This document shows positions 35,097 to 44,425 of a DNA stretch of 64,000 nucleotides, piece by piece. Each line of letters opens with the position of its first letter. The first letter of the stretch is position 1. The notes under the pieces are model-generated. The model was not told where the DNA came from. It ran no database searches and saw only the letters and a list, made by a program, of their open reading frames with translations. Source of the DNA: Actinokineospora diospyrosa. Its GTDB lineage: Bacteria; Actinomycetota; Actinomycetes; Mycobacteriales; Pseudonocardiaceae. The stretch is taken from positions 152,705 to 216,704 of the forward strand of contig NZ_JAMTCO010000009.1 in NCBI RefSeq assembly GCF_024171925.1. The letters run 5' to 3'. Both the position numbers and the translations under genes were made by a program.

Positions 35097-36223
35097 GCAG
35101 GCAAGTGGATCCCGCCGAGGACGCCTACCGCGACGAGTTGGCGTTCCTCGCCGCTTATGACGACGGCCGCAAACCCCCGGGTTGGCTGCTCACCCCACGC
35201 GCCGCTGTCACCTTCATCATGGGCAGCGATCCGCTAACCCTGCCCACGCCCGTTGACGGGCTCCCCGCGCGACTGGCGATCAGCCAGAAGTTCGTCGGCG
35301 AGCGCGCGCTGGTGGAACGCGCCGTGATCACCTTGGCGGGCGAGCGCGGCCTGTTGCTGGTCGGTGAGCCGGGCACGGCCAAGTCGATGCTGTCGGAGTT
35401 GTTGGCGGCGGCGGTGTCCGGAACCAGCCAGCTGGTAGTGCAAGGGACCGCGGGGACCACTGAGGACCAGTTGCGCTACGGCTGGAACTACGCCCTGCTC
35501 CTCGCGGAGGGGCCCAGCCCGCGTGCGTTGGTTCCCTCTCCGGTCTTCACCGCCATGCGCGGTGGTGGTGTCGTGCGGGTCGAAGAGATCACCCGGTGTC
35601 TGCCGGAGGTGCAAGACGCGTTGGTATCGATTCTGTCGGATCGACGCATCGCCGTACCTGAGCTGTCGGGTACTGATGACGCCACCGTGCACGCGGCTCC
35701 CGGCTTCACCGTGATCGCCACCGCGAACCTGCGCGACCGGGGGGTGTCGGAGATGTCAGCGGCTCTCAAACGCCGCTTCAACTTCGAGGCCGTCGGCCCC
35801 ATCGGCGACTTGACGGCCGAGATCGCGCTGGTGCGGAGGCAGGCCACGACAGCCCTCGACCGGGTCAACGCGCCGTTCGCGATCGACGACGTCGTGCTGG
35901 AGGCCTTGGTGACCGCGTTCCGCGACCTGCGCGCGGGGACCTCGGTGGAGGGCTGGGCGGTCGAGCGCCCCAGCACGGTCATGAGCACCGCCGAGGCCGT
36001 CTCGGTCGCCACCTCACTCGGCCTGGCCAACGCCTACTTCGCGGGCGACCGCGACCCGTTGTCGCTGCTGCCCGGCCACCTGCTGGGGGTCGTCCGCAAG
36101 GACGATCCCGCCGACGCCGCCCGACTCCTCGCCTACTGGGACGGCGCGGTGCGCCGCCGCGCCGAGTCCGGCACCCACACCTGGCGCCGCCTCTGGGACC
36201 TGCGCGATGTCCTCGACCACTGA
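35093..36223 (+). CDS. MoxR-family AAA ATPase
   Basis: 376 residues. Walker A GEPGTAKSMLSELL (~86-99), Walker B VVRVEEITRCLPEVQDAL, and sensor 1 GFTVIATANLRDRG. Walker B has Glu-Glu instead of Asp-Glu. MoxR ATPases remodel a partner, typically working with a VWA protein, and the next gene encodes one. This pairing resembles E. coli YehL with YehP. It overlaps the upstream gene by 4 bp and the downstream one by 17 bp. Confidence 0.92.
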   Translation: MSRQVDPAEDAYRDELAFLAAYDDGRKPPGWLLTPRAAVTFIMGSDPLTLPTPVDGLPARLAISQKFVGERALVERAVITLAGERGLLLVGEPGTAKSMLSELLAAAVSGTSQLVVQGTAGTTEDQLRYGWNYALLLAEGPSPRALVPSPVFTAMRGGGVVRVEEITRCLPEVQDALVSILSDRRIAVPELSGTDDATVHAAPGFTVIATANLRDRGVSEMSAALKRRFNFEAVGPIGDLTAEIALVRRQATTALDRVNAPFAIDDVVLEALVTAFRDLRAGTSVEGWAVERPSTVMSTAEAVSVATSLGLANAYFAGDRDPLSLLPGHLLGVVRKDDPADAARLLAYWDGAVRRRAESGTHTWRRLWDLRDVLDH

Positions 36224-39200
36224 CCTGGCGACGACCACTGACCTGGCGACGCTCGACGAGCTCGTGACCCACCGCGCGCCGTTCCTGATCGGCGTGCGGC
36301 ACCACTCGCCCGCGGTCGCCGCCGTGGTGCCCGCGTTGTTGGCGGCGGCCGAGCCGGAGGTCGTGCTGATCGAACTGCCGGAGGAACTGGGGGAGTGGCT
36401 TCCCCATCTGGCCGACCCCGGGTTGGTGGCCCCGGTTGCGTTGTCAGGCGCCGATCGCGAAGGCGGCGGTCTCGCCTTCTACCCGTTCGCCGACTTCTCA
36501 CCGGAGTTGGCGGCGATCCGGTGGGCTCACCAAGCAGGCGTGGAGGTGAGGACCTGCGATCTCCCGCTGTCACGCCACGGCAGCGGCTACCGGCAACGCC
36601 AGGCCCAGGCAACGCCGCTGTCCGATGCCCTGCGGGACAAGGCAACCGGCCGCGGGGGCGACGACCTGTGGGACCGGCTCGTCGAGGCTGCCGCACCTGG
36701 ACAGACCCCGGAGGCGGTCCGGCGGGCTGCGCTCTACGTCGGGTGGGCCATGCGCGCTGACGGCACTGTCGACCCGTTCGACACGCGTCGTGAGGCATGG
36801 ATGCGTCAGGTCATCGCGGAAACCGACGGGCGGCGCTGCGCGGCTGTGATCGGCTCTTACCACGCTGCCGGGTTGCTGCGCGGTGCCGAGATCTCCCAAG
36901 AGCCCGCCAGCGCGCGTGAGACCATCACGTCATTGGTGCCTTACACCTTTGCCATGCTCGATGAGCGTTCCGGTTACCCGGCAGGCATTCGCGACCCGGA
37001 GTGGCAGCAGGCAGTTCTATCGGCCGCTGGTGATCCTGCCGAGGTCGAGGCGGCCGCAGCGAACGTGATTGTGCGAATCTGTTCCAGGGTAAGAGAACTG
37101 GGGCACCCCGCTGGTCCCGCCGAGGCGCGCGAGGCACTGCGCCTAGCGGTCGACCTTGCCCGGCTGCGCGGGCTTCCGGCGCCGGGCCGCAGCGAGGTAG
37201 TCGAAGCCATGCAAACGGTGCTCACTCACGCGGAGCCTCTAGGGCGCGGTCGGGTTGTCGCCAAGGCAGCCGGAGATGTCTTGGTTGGGCGGCGCACCGG
37301 AGGGCTCGCGCCAGGCACACCCCGCTCCGGCCTGGCACCGTCGGTGGAGGCACTGCTCACCCAGTTGCGGCTACCCGGCCCGTCAGACCGCGACCCTGCC
37401 GACTTGCGGCTAGACCCGCTGCGCTCCGAACGGGACGCGCGCCGCGAAGTCACCTTGCACAGACTCGCACTGCTGGGCGTCCCCTACGGAGAACCGACCG
37501 CCACCACCGGAGTCGGCGGCGCGGACGCCCTCACCACCCGTTGGCGGGCCACGTGGACCCCGGCCACCGCGGCGACCCTCCCCGTCGCCGGGCTGTGGGG
37601 TCCGACGCTGCCTCTTGCCGCTGCCGGACGGCTGAGGGCCAGGCGAGCCGATCGCGACGGTCACACCGCCCGAGATGTCGTCACGGACCTCGCCGACGCC
37701 GCCCGCTGCGGACTCGACGAGCTCCTCGCCGACGTCCTCGCCGACGCCGCCATCGTCCTCCCCGCCACGGCAACCCTGCCTGACCTGCTCGCCGCGCTCG
37801 ACCAGCTCGACCGCCTCCGCGCGGGTCACTCGCCCGGCGTCACCGGCGACCCGGTCCCGCCGGACCTGGCGCGTGAGCTGGAGACCGCCGCCGTGGCACA
37901 ACTCGACGGCCTAGCGGGCTCGCAATCCCCGGCCGACGCCCGATCCTTGGTCGAACTCGGCCAACGCCACGACGCCCACGGCACGGGCCTTCGCCTCGGC
38001 GCCGCTCTACGCGGCCTGACCGACCATGGCGCCCCGCTCATCGCCGGTGCCGCAGGCGCGACCCGGGTCTTGCTCGGCCTCCTCCCGCCGCAAGACCTGG
38101 GCGAACGGGCCGCCTCCCTGGTCGACACCGCCTCCTCCACGTCAGGCCGCGACACCCTGCGGGGATTCCTCACCGGTGTCCTCGCCGCGGCGGAACCGCT
38201 CTTGGAGACACCGGAAGCCCTGACGCCGCTGCTCGACCGCGTCGCCACGCTCACCGACCGCCAGTTCCTCGACCGCCTCCCGGCCCTGCGCGCCGCGTTC
38301 GCCACCGTGGGCCCCACCCCTCGACAGCGCATCACCGCCGTCGTCGAGCAGCACACCGGCGCTCGGATCGACACCGCGCATGACCCCGTGCTGCTGGCTC
38401 GGTGGATCCGGGCCGAACAGGCCGCCCTCGCCATCGTCGGCGCGCACGGCCTCCAGCCGGGCAGGCAGGCCGCGCCAACCCCGGCCGAGCCCGAGGCAGC
38501 ACCGCAGCAAGGTGACATCACGCCCACGACCCGGTGGCGGCTGGTGCTGGGGTCGCGTGACGAGCAGACCGACGGCGCCAGCAGGCGGTACGCGGCCGCG
38601 CTGGACGAGCTGTACGGCGGGGGCAGCGGAGAGGGCGCGGACCGGCACGGTGTCGGAGCGGGCCGGGGCACGCCGTTCCCGAGCGCCCGCGAGTGGTCGA
38701 TCGAGCTGGGCGAGTTGTTCGGCGAGCGCGTCCGAGAGGAGGTCCTGGCCGCGGCGGTCGAGAGCGGTCGCGTGGAGGCGGCCCTGCACCTCGACCCCGA
38801 CGCCGTGCGCCCGTCGGTCGAACTGCTGCGGGATGTGTTGTCCCTGGCCGGTGGCCTGCCGGAGGCGACCCTCGCGCGGCTGCGGCCCCTGGTCGCGCGG
38901 CTGGTGCGGGAACTGGCCGCGCAGCTCGCCGTCCGGCTGCGGCCCGCGCTGACCGGGATCCAGCTCCCCGTGCCCAGCAGACGCCCCGGCGGTGGCCTCG
39001 ACCTGCACCGGACCGTGCGCGCGAACCTGGCCACCGCCCGGCGCGGCGCCGACGGTCGCGTGCAGGTCCTGCCGGACAAGCCGGTCTTCCGCACCCGTGC
39101 CCGCCGCACCAGCGACTGGCGACTTGTCCTCGTGGTCGACGTGTCCGGCTCGATGGAGGCCTCGACGGTCTGGTCGGCGCTCACCGCGGCCGTGTTCGCG

Positions 39201-39611
39201 GGCATCCCCTCGCTGACCACCCACTTCCTCGCGTTCTCCACCGAGGTCATCGACCTGACCGAGCACGTGGCCGACCCGCTCGCCCTGCTGGTCGAGGTCC
39301 AGGTCGGCGGCGGGACCGACATCGCGGGCGCGCTTCGCCACGCCCGCACCTTGGTGACCGTGCCCGAACGCACGATGGTGGTGGTTGTGAGCGACTTCGA
39401 GGAAGGCGGACCTATCGGCCCCCTCTTGGCGCAAGTCAAGGAGTTGGTCACGGCAGGGGTAACCGTCCTTGGTTGTGCCAGCCTCGATGACACCGGTACT
39501 GCCCGCTACTCGGCTGCCATCGCCGGAGGGCTTGTTGCCGCCGGGATGCCTGTGGCGGCGTTGAGCCCGCTGGAGTTGGCGCGCTGGGTAGGGGAGAAGG
39601 TGCGCGGATGA
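36207..39611 (+). CDS. DUF5682-VWA fusion protein
   Basis: 1134 residues. The N-terminal ~780 residues match the DUF5682 type (PFLIGVRHHSPAVAAVVPAL, VVLIELPEELGEWL, AVIGSYHAAGLL). After a ~90-residue variable linker comes a C-terminal von Willebrand A domain with a complete metal site: Asp978-x-Ser980-x-Ser982 in DVSGSME, Thr in GGGTDIAGAL, and Asp in VVVSDFEEGG. In E. coli the corresponding functions are on separate proteins (YehM-like and YehP), so this appears to be a fusion. The VWA part should dock on the MoxR ATPase through its metal site. It overlaps both neighbours, so strict co-translation is expected. Confidence 0.88.
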   Translation: MSSTTDLATTTDLATLDELVTHRAPFLIGVRHHSPAVAAVVPALLAAAEPEVVLIELPEELGEWLPHLADPGLVAPVALSGADREGGGLAFYPFADFSPELAAIRWAHQAGVEVRTCDLPLSRHGSGYRQRQAQATPLSDALRDKATGRGGDDLWDRLVEAAAPGQTPEAVRRAALYVGWAMRADGTVDPFDTRREAWMRQVIAETDGRRCAAVIGSYHAAGLLRGAEISQEPASARETITSLVPYTFAMLDERSGYPAGIRDPEWQQAVLSAAGDPAEVEAAAANVIVRICSRVRELGHPAGPAEAREALRLAVDLARLRGLPAPGRSEVVEAMQTVLTHAEPLGRGRVVAKAAGDVLVGRRTGGLAPGTPRSGLAPSVEALLTQLRLPGPSDRDPADLRLDPLRSERDARREVTLHRLALLGVPYGEPTATTGVGGADALTTRWRATWTPATAATLPVAGLWGPTLPLAAAGRLRARRADRDGHTARDVVTDLADAARCGLDELLADVLADAAIVLPATATLPDLLAALDQLDRLRAGHSPGVTGDPVPPDLARELETAAVAQLDGLAGSQSPADARSLVELGQRHDAHGTGLRLGAALRGLTDHGAPLIAGAAGATRVLLGLLPPQDLGERAASLVDTASSTSGRDTLRGFLTGVLAAAEPLLETPEALTPLLDRVATLTDRQFLDRLPALRAAFATVGPTPRQRITAVVEQHTGARIDTAHDPVLLARWIRAEQAALAIVGAHGLQPGRQAAPTPAEPEAAPQQGDITPTTRWRLVLGSRDEQTDGASRRYAAALDELYGGGSGEGADRHGVGAGRGTPFPSAREWSIELGELFGERVREEVLAAAVESGRVEAALHLDPDAVRPSVELLRDVLSLAGGLPEATLARLRPLVARLVRELAAQLAVRLRPALTGIQLPVPSRRPGGGLDLHRTVRANLATARRGADGRVQVLPDKPVFRTRARRTSDWRLVLVVDVSGSMEASTVWSALTAAVFAGIPSLTTHFLAFSTEVIDLTEHVADPLALLVEVQVGGGTDIAGALRHARTLVTVPERTMVVVVSDFEEGGPIGPLLAQVKELVTAGVTVLGCASLDDTGTARYSAAIAGGLVAAGMPVAALSPLELARWVGEKVRG
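36214..36249 (+). repeat. Exact 18-bp tandem duplication across a gene junction
   Basis: CGACCACTGACCTGGCGA occurs twice back to back. The first copy contains the stop codon of the MoxR gene. Both copies encode the TTDLAT repeat at the N-terminus of the following protein. Confidence 0.9.
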
Positions 39612-41281
39612 CCCTCCCACCGGTGGCACCGGAAGTGGTGCCGGAAGTCCTGGACGCCCTGCCGCCACGATTGCGCAAGCGGATCGACGGCGCTCTCGAC
39701 CGGGCGGGCACTTGGCAGGTCGAGAACACCGACACGGGTGCGCGGGCGGTGCTCGACGCCGACACGACCTTGACCTGGACACTCCACAGTGGAGTTCTGA
39801 CGGTCGCCGATGGCCTGGTGTGCAGCTGTTTGCTGGCGCCCAAGTGTCTCCATCGCGCGATAGCTGTCGCCGCGGCCGAGGTGGGCGAGACATCGGTGGT
39901 GGTCGAGGAAGTACCAGTGGTCGAAGGTGACCCAGTTCGTGAAGACGAACGTGCGGCCGCAGGAGCACTGTGGGCCGCCTGCGCGGAGGTCTTGCGGGTC
40001 GGGGCGACCGCAAGTGGTGCCGTCGTGCGCGGTGAGGTGCTGCGGGCCGTGCACAGTGCCCGGGTCGTGGGACTGCACCGCGCGGCGGCCGGTGGGGTCC
40101 GGGTCGCGACCGGGCTCGCCGAGGCGAAGGCAGGGGCGTCGTCTTTCGACCGGGAGACCTTGGCTGATGACCTCGTCGAGGTGATGCTGCTGTGCCACGA
40201 CCTCCAGACCGGAGTGGGTGACCCGACGTCGCTGAGGGGGACCGCGCGCCGCGAGTACCGACCGGTCGGGTCGCTCCGGTTGCACGGTCTGTGCACGGAA
40301 GCTGTCCTCTCCGATACGGGATATGCCGGTGCCGTCACCTACCTGGTGGCCGCGGATAGAACACTGTGGACGGTCAACGCGGTCCTCCCCGGCGGCGAGG
40401 ACCGGGTCATGGCCGCGGCGAACGGGCCGGTCGCGATGGGGGAGACGGGCCTGACGCACCGAGAACTCGGCCGTGCGGGACTCATGCTCACCGGTGCCAC
40501 CGCATCCGAGGACCGCAGGTTGGGCGCGGGCAGCGGTGTCCGCGCTGTCGCCGCCACCGGAGCGGGGTGGGACGCGTCCCCCATCGCCGACTTGTGGGAT
40601 GAGCCGCTGGCTGACCAACTCACCCGCGCGGACGGTCTCTTGTTCCTATCGGGAGCCGTGAGCGGCCCGACCTCGACCGCCCTCCGCATGAGCCTGAACA
40701 CCGGTGACATCAACCTTCTAGGCGCTACCGACGCGGCGCGCGACAACCTCCGCCTCCTCGGCGAGCGCCCGGGGATGCCCATGCGCGTGGTCGCCCGGCT
40801 GGTGCCCGACCAGCCCGCGACCGCGGTCGCCATTGCCGTGCTGGCCCCACTCAACCGGCCCGGCCACGTCGACCTCACCCTCGATCGCCTGCAACGAGCC
40901 CACCTCCCCGCGGGTGAACCCAGCCCTCCGCTGCCCACCCCGCGTCCCGAACCGACCCCGTCCAGCCTGATCGCCAGCGTCGTCCAGCGAGTGGTCATCG
41001 GTGGCCGTGCCGTCGCTGCCTTGCCTTCCACCGCCCGCGACGCGGGAACCCTGGCCCGGTTGGGACTCGCCGCCACCGCGGGGCTGCTCGGCGACCTGGC
41101 CTCGACCGCCCGCGACCGCGAGCGCGACGCCTTCGGCCGGGTTGTCCCGGACCGCACCGACGCCTTCCCGGTCGCGTGGTTGACCGCCGCCGTCCACAGC
41201 AGGGAGTTCGCCCGGGCCGAGGTCCGACTCAGCTGGCCATTACCCGACGGCCAGGAAGATGAGGACACCGACGAGGGCTAG
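39608..41281 (+). CDS. SWIM zinc-finger protein
   Basis: 557 residues. The SWIM motif is Cys72-x-Cys74-x5-Cys80-x-His82 in VCSCLLAPKCLHRAI. The rest is unassigned helical and beta sequence ending in a run of acidic residues (EDEDTDEG). SWIM fingers bind DNA or proteins; in yehLMPQ-like loci the SWIM protein is the fourth member. It overlaps the previous gene by 4 bp. Its last 42 bp overlap the convergent membrane-protein gene. Confidence 0.88.
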   Translation: MTLPPVAPEVVPEVLDALPPRLRKRIDGALDRAGTWQVENTDTGARAVLDADTTLTWTLHSGVLTVADGLVCSCLLAPKCLHRAIAVAAAEVGETSVVVEEVPVVEGDPVREDERAAAGALWAACAEVLRVGATASGAVVRGEVLRAVHSARVVGLHRAAAGGVRVATGLAEAKAGASSFDRETLADDLVEVMLLCHDLQTGVGDPTSLRGTARREYRPVGSLRLHGLCTEAVLSDTGYAGAVTYLVAADRTLWTVNAVLPGGEDRVMAAANGPVAMGETGLTHRELGRAGLMLTGATASEDRRLGAGSGVRAVAATGAGWDASPIADLWDEPLADQLTRADGLLFLSGAVSGPTSTALRMSLNTGDINLLGATDAARDNLRLLGERPGMPMRVVARLVPDQPATAVAIAVLAPLNRPGHVDLTLDRLQRAHLPAGEPSPPLPTPRPEPTPSSLIASVVQRVVIGGRAVAALPSTARDAGTLARLGLAATAGLLGDLASTARDRERDAFGRVVPDRTDAFPVAWLTAAVHSREFARAEVRLSWPLPDGQEDEDTDEG

Positions 41282-41749
41282 GCCGCCTGCGATGGCGGCC
41301 GCGACGAGCGACCAGACCACGGCCAGGCCGAACCGCCAGTCGTCGTCGCGAACCGCCAAGCGGACGAGGTAGCCGCCGAACCCGACAAGTGTCGCCACAG
41401 CGCCGGTGATGAACACGAACCCGACCGCGGCGATGCCCTCGCTCGGTACGAACACCTGGTCGCCGACGCGGCGGACGGTCAGCCGGGCGCCCTCTTGGTG
41501 CGTCTCCCGCGCCGGGGCGAGCACCGACTTGCCCGCGGGCTGGCTGCTGCCCTCGGGGTAGAACACGCCCGTGCACTGGTGCACGTCGCCGTCGGGTGTC
41601 GAGCGGCTCGTGCACCCGGCGACCTCGAACACGCCCGGCTCGCCCTTGTACCCGGAGTCGGTCCTGACCCCGCCCCAAACCAGCACGAACAGGACAACCG
41701 CGGTGGCCACCAACACCACCGCTGCCACCACCCGCGTCACCCTCAGCAC
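41240..41749 (-). CDS. Membrane protein with an extracytoplasmic loop, paralogue A
   Basis: 169 residues from GTG 41747-41749 with GGGGAGG just upstream. One N-terminal membrane helix, a ~70-residue outside loop with two Cys (VAGCTSRSTPDGDVHQCTG), then two membrane helices. It shares topology, the paired Cys and a FxxG...P.G motif with the gene 35 bp upstream, so the pair arose by duplication (inference). Function unknown. Confidence 0.7.
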   Translation of the reverse strand: MLRVTRVVAAVVLVATAVVLFVLVWGGVRTDSGYKGEPGVFEVAGCTSRSTPDGDVHQCTGVFYPEGSSQPAGKSVLAPARETHQEGARLTVRRVGDQVFVPSEGIAAVGFVFITGAVATLVGFGGYLVRLAVRDDDWRFGLAVVWSLVAAAIAGGLALVGVLIFLAVG

Positions 41750-41784
41750 CGTGGCCTCCCCGCTTCTCGAACCGGGAGTATGGC

Positions 41785-42300
41785 TCACCCGACGAGGTAG
41801 AGGACCACCGCCAGCACCAACACCGGCACACCGACCCCGAGCGCGGTGGCGAATCCCCGTCCCAGCGCCTCCCAGGTGCGCCACGGCTGCCGCCGCACCG
41901 CCTGCAGCCCGATCGACACCGCGAACACCACCAGCGCGACGACGCAGATCAGCAGCGCGCTCAGCAGCAGCACCAGCCGCCACACCTCGCGCTGGTTCGC
42001 CAGGGTGCCCTCGCGGTACACCGTGACGTGCTGCCCCTCGCCGATGCCGTGCGCGTCGGCGACGCTGACCCTGGTCACCGGCGCCAGCGCCCCGTCCGGG
42101 GTGAACTGGCCCCGGCAGCCGCGCGGCCCCGACTCGACCTCGTGCGCGCACTCGTCGACCGCCACCGTGCCGCGCTCCCCGGTGAACCCCGACATCACCA
42201 GCGCGCGGGGACCGAACAGCAGCACCAGCCCCACGGCGAGCCCGGCGACCACGACGGCCACCACAGCCTGGGCCAGTCGCCGTCGCCGCCGGTGTGTCAT
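41785..42300 (-). CDS. Membrane protein with an extracytoplasmic loop, paralogue B
   Basis: 171 residues from ATG (MTHRRRRRLAQ), a positive-inside start. One membrane helix, a loop with two Cys (VDECAHEVESGPRGCRGQFTPDG), then two membrane helices. It is probably the first gene of a two-gene unit with paralogue A. Function unknown. Confidence 0.7.
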   Translation of the reverse strand: MTHRRRRRLAQAVVAVVVAGLAVGLVLLFGPRALVMSGFTGERGTVAVDECAHEVESGPRGCRGQFTPDGALAPVTRVSVADAHGIGEGQHVTVYREGTLANQREVWRLVLLLSALLICVVALVVFAVSIGLQAVRRQPWRTWEALGRGFATALGVGVPVLVLAVVLYLVG

Positions 42301-42486
42301 GCCTCCATGGTTACCACGCCGCACCGACGAAACCGGCGGATCGGCGGAAGATCAGGGCCGCGGCACCGGGGTTGGACAAGATCACACCGCGCTGGGCAGG
42401 CCCCGAACCCGGCCCACCGGGCGGCCGCGCGGGCGGGTCTGCCGGTGGACAACCCGGCTCGGGGTGGAAGTGTTGCCGCCCAACGA

Positions 42487-42528
42487 GGTGCTGGCCCCTC
42501 TCCGGGCACGAGGAGAGGGGCCAGCACC
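42487..42528 (-). terminator. Strong terminator after the chitinase gene
   Basis: Perfect 17-bp stem (GGTGCTGGCCCCTCTCC at 42487-42503, complement at 42512-42528) with an 8-nt loop, starting 10 bp after the chitinase stop. Confidence 0.9.
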
Positions 42529-42538
42529 GGTGTTCGGG

Positions 42539-44341
42539 TTACGGCAGGGCGTTGAGGAACGGCCGGTGCGCGTTCTGGAATTCCCAGTTGTAGTACCGGT
42601 CCCAGTTGATCGACCAGGTCATCAGCCCGCGCAGGTTCGGCGAGGTCCCGCCGCGCAGGGTGTAGCTCCCGCAGCTCTGCCCCTTGACCAGGCAGGTCAA
42701 CGCCTGCTGGACGGCGGCGGGCGCGGTGTGCCCGCCACCGGCGCTGACCGCGGCGGGAACGCCGAAGCCGAGCTGGTCGTCGCGCAGGCCGGGGAAGGTG
42801 AACCCGGTGTTGGCCACCGGGAACCCGGCCTTGAGCATGTCGGTCATGGCGATGTGGAAGTCCGCGTTGCCCATCGAGTGCCACTGGTTGTCCAGACCGG
42901 TGACCGAGCCGGAGTTGTAGTCCTGCACGTGCAGCACGGTCAGCGCGTCGCGCATCGCGTGGATGACCGGCAGGTACGACCCGGTGCGGTTGTCCCCGGC
43001 GCTGGTGCCGCCGTAGAACTGGTAGCCGACCTGGACGAAGAACGTCTCCGGCGCCATGGTCAGCACGAACTTGGCGCCGTACTTGGCCTTCAGCGACTTG
43101 AGCGCGGCGATCAGGTTCACCACGACCGGGGTGGTCGGGTTGCGGAAGTCCTTGTCACCGGCGTTGAGGTAGAGCGAGTGGCCCTCGAAGTCGACGTCGA
43201 GCCCGTCGAGGCCGTACTTGTCGATGATCGCCGACACCGAGCTGACGAACTTGTCGCGCGCCGCGGCCGAGGTCAGCTGCACCTGGCCGTTCTGGCCACC
43301 GATGGAGATCAGCACCTTCTTGCCCTTGGCCTGCTTGGCGCGGATGGCGGCGATGAAGTCCGCCTCGCTCTCGACCGACGGGCACTCGGCGACCGGGCAC
43401 TGCGTGAACCGGATGTCGCCGGAGGTCACCGAGGTGGGCTCACCGAAGGACAGGTTGATGATGTCCCAGCTGTCCGGGACGTCGGCCATCTTGATGTAGC
43501 CGGACCCGTTGGCGAAGCTGGCGTGCAAGTAGCCGATCAACGCGTGCTTGGGTAGCCCGGTGTCCGGGCAACCGGGGGTCGTGGCACTGGCCTCTTGGCT
43601 GCGCGCCGACTCGCCCTTGTCGTTGTACGCGGTCACTGCGAAGCCGTGCGTCGTGCACGCGGTGAGGCCGCTGATCGTCGCCGAGGTGCCGGTGACCGTC
43701 GCCTTGAGCGCCGATCCCTCGTAGACCTTGTAGCCGGTGACGGTCCCGGTGGCCGCGCCCCACGACAGCGCGATCGAGTTCGCGGTGACCGCGCCGACGG
43801 ACGGGTTGCCCGGCGCGCTCGGTGCGCCGCCGCCCGGGTTGTCGCCGCCACCACCGGGGCCGTCGAGGACGAGGTCGTCGACGTTGAAGGTGCCCGCGCC
43901 GTACCAGCCGTGCACGTAGAGCTCGGCGGAGGTCTGGGTGGCGGCGCTGGTGAACGACAGGGACAACTGCGTGTAGTTGGCGGCGGCGGTCCAGGTGGAG
44001 CCACCGCCGGTGATGCCGAGGTAGACCGGGTTGCCGCGCACCCACGCGGAGACGGTGTACTTGGTGTTCGGCAGGACCGACACGGTCTGCGAGCACCGGC
44101 CGTTCTTCGCGCCCGCGGCGGTAGAGGCCAGCGCGTTGGTACCGGAGTGCACCGGGGTCGTGACCACGGTCGCCGAGTCGCAGGTCCAGCCCGCGGTGGT
44201 GCCGGTCTCGAACCCGGGGTTGGTGAGCAGGTTGGCCGCCGCCGCGGGACCGGCGGCGAGGACACCGGTCGCGATCGCGGCGACGGCGGCCAACCCGGCC
44301 ACCACCACCCGCCCACGCCGGCGTCGGGGAACGACTGTCAT
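42539..44341 (-). CDS. Secreted GH18 chitinase with carbohydrate-binding and fibronectin type III domains
   Basis: 600 residues from ATG 44339-44341 (GGAGG 8 bp before). A basic N-terminus and hydrophobic core, cleaved after GPAAA, lead to a beta-sandwich carbohydrate-binding domain (~32-160; NLLTNPGFETGTTAGW), a Gly-rich hinge, a fibronectin III domain (~175-260) and the GH18 barrel (~270-600). The catalytic DxxDxDxE motif is DGLDVDFE with proton donor Glu386. It degrades chitin outside the cell. The upstream region carries DasR-like sites, so it is probably repressed by DasR and induced by chitin-derived aminosugars (inference from Streptomyces). Confidence 0.95.
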   Translation of the reverse strand: MTVVPRRRRGRVVVAGLAAVAAIATGVLAAGPAAAANLLTNPGFETGTTAGWTCDSATVVTTPVHSGTNALASTAAGAKNGRCSQTVSVLPNTKYTVSAWVRGNPVYLGITGGGSTWTAAANYTQLSLSFTSAATQTSAELYVHGWYGAGTFNVDDLVLDGPGGGGDNPGGGAPSAPGNPSVGAVTANSIALSWGAATGTVTGYKVYEGSALKATVTGTSATISGLTACTTHGFAVTAYNDKGESARSQEASATTPGCPDTGLPKHALIGYLHASFANGSGYIKMADVPDSWDIINLSFGEPTSVTSGDIRFTQCPVAECPSVESEADFIAAIRAKQAKGKKVLISIGGQNGQVQLTSAAARDKFVSSVSAIIDKYGLDGLDVDFEGHSLYLNAGDKDFRNPTTPVVVNLIAALKSLKAKYGAKFVLTMAPETFFVQVGYQFYGGTSAGDNRTGSYLPVIHAMRDALTVLHVQDYNSGSVTGLDNQWHSMGNADFHIAMTDMLKAGFPVANTGFTFPGLRDDQLGFGVPAAVSAGGGHTAPAAVQQALTCLVKGQSCGSYTLRGGTSPNLRGLMTWSINWDRYYNWEFQNAHRPFLNALP

Positions 44342-44388
44342 CTCGACAACCTCCATTGCCGCGGTGCGCAGGGGGGACACCGCTGCCT

Positions 44389-44425
44389 ATTGTCTAGACC
44401 AATCAGCTGGGGTTGTCCAGACCTC
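44389..44425 (-). promoter_or_regulatory. Two DasR-like (dre) sites upstream of the chitinase gene
   Basis: TTGTCTAGACC at 44390-44400 and TTGTCCAGACC at 44413-44423 are near-identical direct repeats 23 bp apart. Read on the gene's strand the first is ATTGGTCTAGACAAT, a close match to the Streptomyces dre palindrome AGTGGTCTAGACCACT. The paired arrangement is also seen in Streptomyces chitinase promoters (established knowledge). Confidence 0.7.
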
